Origin: Natrinema salifodinae
GTDB lineage: Archaea > Halobacteriota > Halobacteria > Halobacteriales > Natrialbaceae
Assembly (NCBI RefSeq): GCF_900110455.1
Contig: NZ_FOIS01000004.1
Span: forward strand, 248,001-312,000
DNA length: 64,000 nucleotides
Reading direction: 5' to 3'
Part shown: positions 60,327-64,000 of the stretch, in pieces
Layout of the letters: the number at the start of each line of letters is the position of its first letter
Numbering within the stretch: the first letter of the stretch is position 1
Program-made: the position numbers and the translations under genes
Notes under the pieces: model-generated
The model's database searches: none
What the model was told of the DNA's origin: nothing
Seen by the model: only the letters and a program-made list of their open reading frames with translations

Positions 60327-60333
60327 GTTTATG
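60327..60333 (+). promoter_or_regulatory. TATA-like element of the second mgtE-half pair
   Basis: GTTTATG centred 27 nt before the ATG at 60357, indicating a leaderless transcript separate from crcB. Confidence 0.5.
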
Positions 60334-60356
60334 TCCAGACTGGGTTATATGCCGCT

Positions 60357-60932
60357 ATGGAGGCTCGCCAAGAGGCGTGGCGCATCTACCGCGAGTCATT
60401 GCCGATCCTCGCGGTCAGCCTCGCTGGTGGGATCTTCTCGGGGACGGTGCTCAGTTCGGACGGGATGACGGCGGGATTCGAACGGTTCCCCGGGCTGTTG
60501 TTGTTGCTTCCGGCGTTTCTCGCGACCCGAGGGAACGTCTACGGCGCGCTCGGAGCGCGCATCTCAAGCGGTCTCCATCAGGGGATGATCGACCCGTCGT
60601 TCTCGTGGGATCGGCGCCTGGTCAACGCGGTCGCGGCGTCGTTCATCAACGGGATCGGAATCTCGGTGTTTATCGCCGTCCTCTCGTGGGCCATTTTAGA
60701 GGTCCTCGGCCGCGAATCGGCCAGGCTGATCGAACTCCTCGGGATCATGCTGGTCTCCGGGGTCCTGACGTCCGCCGCACTGATCTTCGGACTGCTGGCG
60801 CTGGTCTTCGCGAGCTACGAGTACGGGCTCGATCCGGACAACCTGATCGGCCCAATCGTGACCACGCTCGGAGACATCTTCGGCGTCGTCTTCCTGTTCG
60901 TCGCCGTCACCGTCGTGGGGGTGGCGTTCTGA
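60357..60932 (+). CDS. MgtE-type magnesium transporter, first membrane half (second copy)
   Basis: 191 residues, the paralogue of the gene at 50351: SLPILAVSLAGGIFSGTVLS, LLLLPAFLATRGNVYGALGA, SFINGIGISVFIAVLSWAIL and GLDPDNLIGPIVTTLGDIFG. About 55-60% similar over the pore stretches by eye. The stop TGA overlaps the ATG of the second half. Mg2+ or another divalent cation uptake or export; direction is not shown. Confidence 0.87.
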   Translation: MEARQEAWRIYRESLPILAVSLAGGIFSGTVLSSDGMTAGFERFPGLLLLLPAFLATRGNVYGALGARISSGLHQGMIDPSFSWDRRLVNAVAASFINGIGISVFIAVLSWAILEVLGRESARLIELLGIMLVSGVLTSAALIFGLLALVFASYEYGLDPDNLIGPIVTTLGDIFGVVFLFVAVTVVGVAF

Positions 60933-61513
60933 TGGGGGGCACCGACCCCGACGAGTCGCTCGACGCCTGGTCGATCCGCAGCATCGTCGGGACGATGTTT
61001 CCGATCCTGATCGCCCTCTCGGTCCTCGAGATGGGGTCGGGGTACGTCCTCGAAGAACTCGAGGAAACCTACCTCGGGAACCCGACGCTGCTGGTGCTCG
61101 TCCCCGTGATGATCGGCATGGGCGGTAACCTCGGCGCGATCCTCGCCTCGCGACTCTCGACGCGGCTCCACCTCGGTCTCCTCGAGTTCGATCCCCGGGA
61201 CACGGTGCTGTGGACGAACATCGTCGCGATCCTCGGCCTGGCGGCGACGATCTTCTCGGCACTGGGCGTCATCGCCTGGCTCGTCAGTCGACTCATCGCT
61301 CATCCGATGCCGCTGGCGGACCTGTTTCTCATCTCGGTCATCAGCGGCATGCTGCTCGCGGGCCTGGCGATCGTGCTCAGCCTCGTCGCGACCTACGTCT
61401 CCTACGCGTACGGGCTGGACCCGGACGACACGACGATTCCGGTCGTTACAAACGTCTGTGACATCCTCGGCGTGATCGTCCTCTCGGGAGTCGCGATCGT
61501 CGTCCTGAACTGA
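60932..61513 (+). CDS. MgtE-type magnesium transporter, second membrane half (second copy)
   Basis: 193 residues from the ATG at 60932 (MGGTDPDESLDAWSIRSIVG). Pore motifs match the first copy: NPTLLVLVPVMIGMGGNLGA and DDTTIPVVTNVCDILGVIVL. Unlike the 50920 gene it has a shorter acidic leader. The downstream neighbour is a PhoU/TrkA-C protein on the opposite strand, the same partner family as for the other pair. Confidence 0.87.
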   Translation: MGGTDPDESLDAWSIRSIVGTMFPILIALSVLEMGSGYVLEELEETYLGNPTLLVLVPVMIGMGGNLGAILASRLSTRLHLGLLEFDPRDTVLWTNIVAILGLAATIFSALGVIAWLVSRLIAHPMPLADLFLISVISGMLLAGLAIVLSLVATYVSYAYGLDPDDTTIPVVTNVCDILGVIVLSGVAIVVLN

Positions 61514-61606
61514 AGCCGACCCGCGAAATGGTCGCGAGCGAGAACCGTAGACCCGCAGGTCGCGAGTGGGCCTCCGGAGCTTCGAGAAGCGCGAGAAGAA
61601 CCGATC

Positions 61607-61648
61607 TCCCGTCGTAGCTTCACCTTGTGACCAGAACCACGTAAAAGA
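61607..61648. repeat. Copy 1 of a 42-nt direct repeat
   Basis: Matches 61741-61782 at 33 of 42 positions; the common core CTTGTGACCAGA is identical. It begins TCCCGTCGTAGCT and ends in GTAAAAGA. Confidence 0.65.
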
Positions 61649-61740
61649 TACTTCGAGCCGAGATCGGCAGCGCCGTCAGGCGAGGCGATCGAGCGCTATC
61701 GATATAACTGGCGAACGTGAGTGCGTGAGAACGGACGACT

Positions 61741-61782
61741 TCCCGTCATAGCTCTATCTTGTGACCAGAGATACTTAAACGA
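61741..61782. repeat. Copy 2 of a 42-nt direct repeat
   Basis: 134 nt downstream of copy 1, begins TCCCGTCATAGCT, contains CTTGTGACCAGA and ends in CTTAAACGA. No ORF overlaps it. The upstream flanks of the two copies are also alike (GAGAA about 15-18 nt before each). Confidence 0.65.
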
Positions 61783-61817
61783 CGAACGGGAGGAGAGACC
61801 ACCGGATACGAGTGCGG

Positions 61818-63038
61818 CTACTGGCTCGCCGACCCGGACGCGAGGTCGCGGAAGGCGGCCGCGGCCGTCCGGGTCCCCTTCGAGATGAGCATGTCGCCGC
61901 CGCGGAGTTCGGCGTCGGCGTCCGCAACCAGCAGCCAGCCCTCGCCTGGCCGGCGGATGGCGATCACCGACATCGTCGAATCGGCGTCGGGCACGCCCTC
62001 GGTCACCGACGTGCCGTCGAGGCCGCTACCCTCGTCGACCTCGACGCGAGTGATGATCTCGTCGCTCTCCTGAACCGCGACTTGAACGACCGGGTGGACG
62101 TCGATGTCCCGGAGGACGCCCTCGCTGATCTCGATCGCGGTATCGCTGATCCGCTCCGTGCTGCTGCCGAGTTGAATCAGTCCGCGCAGGACGATCGGAT
62201 CGTCCGCGTCGGCGGCCGCCCGGAGCGTCCAGGCCTCGAACCGCGACTGCATCGCGTCGACTTCGACCTCGAGGCTGCGGACCTCTTCGGCCAGTTCCTC
62301 GCTGTCGAAGAGGACGCTGCTGTAGGCTAGGTCGACCGCCAGCTCGGAGAAGTCCTTCATGTGGATGATCGTGTCTACGGCCCGTTCTAAGTCGTCGAGA
62401 TCGGGCGTCGCGACGGCGGGTGCCTCGTAGGGGTCCCCGGTCAGCATCTCGCAGACGTCGCCGATCGCCGCGTCGGGGCCACGGAGGAAGGCGACGTCGT
62501 CGGCCTCGATGCGCGTCGTCGGGCCCGGGTTGAGCAACCAGTCGCTACCCCGGCGGAGCGCGATCACGCGCACGCCCGTCTCGGACTCGAGGTCGATATC
62601 CTGGAGAGTCCGGCCGGCGTACGACGAGTCCGCCGAGACGACGCCCCGGAGCAGGCTCTCGGCGGCGTCGGGCAGGGCCGCCCGCATCGCCTCGGGCAGG
62701 CCCATGTCCTCGAGGACGATCTTCGCGATGTCGCCGGCGGCATCGCTGATGCCGTCCGCGGCGCCGACGATGCCCAGCACCGGCGCGAGCTGTTCCGCGT
62801 CGGCCGGCTTCCGGGCGGCCATCAGGAGACTCATTCGCGCGCGCAACTCGAGGACGTCCATTCGCTCCTCCAAGCGGAGCACCTCCGTCGCGAGCTCCTC
62901 GCTGCGGTGGAGGACCGCCGAATAGGAGAGGTCGATCAGCAGCTCCGCGGTGTCTTTCATCTCGACCAGCACGTCCTTGACGCTGACGGGCTCGTACTCG
63001 ATCGGCGCCGACGACGTCTCGCCCTCGAGCGGGTCCAT
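61818..63038 (-). CDS. PhoU/TrkA-C repeat protein (duplicated two-domain unit)
   Basis: 406 residues from the ATG at 63038 (MDPLEGETSSAPIEYEPVSV). Two successive copies of a PhoU-like helical domain plus TrkA-C: PhoU about 18-125 (VKDVLVEMKDTAELLIDLSY), TrkA-C about 128-205 (SYAGRTLQDIDLESETGVRV), PhoU about 225-315 (IIHMKDFSELAVDLAYSSVL), TrkA-C about 320-400 (GSGLDGTSVTEGVPDADSTM). PhoU helices bind metals or transport regulators; TrkA-C binds small ligands. Located beside an mgtE pair as in the frameshifted copy at 49744, so it probably gates that transporter; inference. An upstream extension to 63155 is not supported. Confidence 0.85.
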   Translation of the reverse strand: MDPLEGETSSAPIEYEPVSVKDVLVEMKDTAELLIDLSYSAVLHRSEELATEVLRLEERMDVLELRARMSLLMAARKPADAEQLAPVLGIVGAADGISDAAGDIAKIVLEDMGLPEAMRAALPDAAESLLRGVVSADSSYAGRTLQDIDLESETGVRVIALRRGSDWLLNPGPTTRIEADDVAFLRGPDAAIGDVCEMLTGDPYEAPAVATPDLDDLERAVDTIIHMKDFSELAVDLAYSSVLFDSEELAEEVRSLEVEVDAMQSRFEAWTLRAAADADDPIVLRGLIQLGSSTERISDTAIEISEGVLRDIDVHPVVQVAVQESDEIITRVEVDEGSGLDGTSVTEGVPDADSTMSVIAIRRPGEGWLLVADADAELRGGDMLISKGTRTAAAAFRDLASGSASQ

Positions 63039-63154
63039 ACCCGAGAGTCGACTCGCCGACGAAAAAAACGTTTCCCGCCGACGGTCGGCTCCGACGGCGA
63101 GTCCGCCTTCCGACACGGTTTTGCCGGGGCGCAAAGAACGCACGAGCAATACCA

Positions 63155-64000
63155 ATGCTCGACCGGACCTACCTGCGCGAGAATCCCGACGAGGTGCGCG
63201 ACGCCCTCGACAACCGGGGCGCCGACGTCGACATAGACGAGGTGCTCGAGATCGACGAACGGTGGCGCGAACTGAAGGCCCGCGGCGACGAACTCCGCCA
63301 CGAGCGCAACCAGATCACCCAACAGATCGGGGAACTCGTCGCCCAGGGGAAAGACGAGGAACGCGAGGAAGCGATCGAACAGTCCAGAGAGCTCAAAGAC
63401 GAGATCGAGGACGTCGAAGCGGAGGCCGACGACCTCCAGGAGGAGCTCCAGGATCGGCTGCTCGAGATCCCCCAAGTCCCCCACGAGAGCGTCCCGCTCG
63501 GCGTCGACGAGCGCCACAACGTCGAAGACCGTCGCTGGGGCTTCGACGACCTGCGCGACCTTCCCGCGGAAGTGACCCCCCACTACGATCTGGGCGAGGA
63601 CCTCGACATCATCGACGAGGAGCGCGCCGCCAAGGTCACCGGCTCCGGCTTCTACTTCGTCAAGGGCGAGGGCGCGCGCCTCGAACACGCCCTGATCCAG
63701 TTTATGCTGGACGTCCACCGCGAACAGGGGTACGTCGATCTCTTCCCGCCGATCCCGGTCAAGAGCGCGTCCATGCGCGGCACCGGCCAGCTCCCGAAGT
63801 TTGCCGACGACGCCTACCGCCTGGGCGGCAACAACGAGGAGGCGTACGACGATGAGGACCTCTGGCTCTGCCCCACCGCGGAGGTGCCGGTCACCAACAT
63901 GTACGCCAACGAGATCCTCCTGCAGGACGACCTCCCGCTCAAACACCAGGCCTACACGCCCAACTTCCGGCGCGAGGCCGGCGAGCACGGCACCGAGACC
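63155..64000 (+). CDS. serS: Seryl-tRNA synthetase, C-terminal part cut off by window edge
   Basis: The first 282 codons from the ATG at 63155 (MLDRTYLRENPDEVRDALDN). A long coiled-coil arm (about 30-100: ELRHERNQITQQIGELVAQG and EIEDVEAEADDLQEELQDRL) precedes the class II core with GFYFVKGEGARLEHALIQF, LPKFADDAY (motif near 212) and FRREAGEHGTET, motif 2, at the cut edge. This is the common (bacterial-like) SerRS form; the missing part should hold motif 3. Confidence 0.95.
   Translation, partial: MLDRTYLRENPDEVRDALDNRGADVDIDEVLEIDERWRELKARGDELRHERNQITQQIGELVAQGKDEEREEAIEQSRELKDEIEDVEAEADDLQEELQDRLLEIPQVPHESVPLGVDERHNVEDRRWGFDDLRDLPAEVTPHYDLGEDLDIIDEERAAKVTGSGFYFVKGEGARLEHALIQFMLDVHREQGYVDLFPPIPVKSASMRGTGQLPKFADDAYRLGGNNEEAYDDEDLWLCPTAEVPVTNMYANEILLQDDLPLKHQAYTPNFRREAGEHGTET

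Larger units (their letters stand above)
61514..61817. other. 304-nt convergent intergenic region with a direct repeat
   Basis: Lies between two genes that converge (mgtE second half on plus, PhoU/TrkA-C on minus). It carries no open reading frame that I can support. Its notable content is two copies of an AT-richer element (61607-61648 and 61741-61782), each ending in a TATA-like CGTAAAAG or CTTAAACG. Confidence 0.55.

Noticed and set aside
1-64000. CRISPR array, insertion sequence, prophage or replication origin
   Set aside because: No regularly spaced repeats, transposase, integrase, capsid gene or Orc1/Cdc6 gene was seen anywhere. The only sign of mobility is the tRNA-end copies.

Overview
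The window is chromosomal DNA of an extremely halophilic archaeon (class Halobacteria). The evidence is high GC, strongly acidic proteins, leaderless genes with a TATA element about 25-28 nt before the start codon, bacterio-opsin-activator type (HTH-10) and Lrp/AsnC regulators, a haloarchaeal AhbA-AhbB fusion, split MgtE magnesium transporters and multi-PAS histidine kinases. The gene set resembles Natrialbales-type genomes, but the genus cannot be fixed from sequence alone. I see no insertion sequence, prophage or CRISPR array. The first and last genes run off the edges.

Layout. (1) 1-2.9 kb: sugar-acid genes (partial mannonate dehydratase, propeller lactonase), a small membrane protein and a Tat-exported small protein. 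(2) 3.1-19.5 kb: acyl-CoA metabolism, with a glutaryl-CoA-type dehydrogenase divergent from a second acyl-CoA dehydrogenase, 3-hydroxyacyl-CoA dehydrogenase, CoA-transferase III, thiolase, an ACAD10/11-type dehydrogenase and a double-hotdog MaoC hydratase. It is interrupted by a fused FAD/Fe-S D-lactate dehydrogenase-type protein, a cysteine-rich HxlR / DUF2703 / DoxX group, a siroheme decarboxylase AhbA-AhbB fusion and a TrpD-like protein. (3) 19.6-30.3 kb: MATE exporter, two SDRs, a deacylase, cyclophilin, a 1673-residue histidine kinase with ten PAS modules, and a ferredoxin. (4) 30.4-31.6 kb: tRNA-Leu(UAA) followed by imperfect copies of its own 3' end, a tiny zinc-ribbon protein and an HTH-10 regulator. 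(5) 31.7-38.2 kb: an APC transporter with Usp domains, an Lrp regulator with a TrkA-C domain, then Usp-TrkA-TrkH (potassium uptake). (6) 38.2-49.6 kb: aldehyde dehydrogenase, RNA 2'-phosphotransferase, DUF5806, secreted beta-propeller protein, a second thiolase, an acidic repeat protein, MFS transporter, and a tungsten aldehyde:ferredoxin oxidoreductase. (7) 49.7-63 kb: an ion-homeostasis region with two copies of an mgtE-half pair next to a PhoU-type gene (one copy frameshifted), a CPA antiporter with TrkA domains, a CDF exporter and tandem crcB fluoride-channel genes. An acyl-CoA synthetase, an MBL hydrolase and a histidine kinase lie between. (8) From 63.2 kb: serS, cut by the window edge.

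How it fits together. The acyl-CoA enzymes cover activation, dehydrogenation, hydration, second dehydrogenation and thiolysis, so they probably serve fatty-acid or organic-acid breakdown, with the ferredoxin and AOR as possible electron partners. The potassium, magnesium, fluoride and divalent-metal genes form an ion-balance set suited to hypersaline life.

The most interesting signals are: a candidate fluoride riboswitch directly upstream of the tandem crcB genes; a cysteine-rich HxlR / thioredoxin-fold DUF2703 / DoxX group with two palindromes in its divergent promoter; the duplicated mgtE-mgtE-PhoU cassette; the inverted and direct copies of the tRNA-Leu 3' end; and a 42-nt direct repeat pair between two converging genes.
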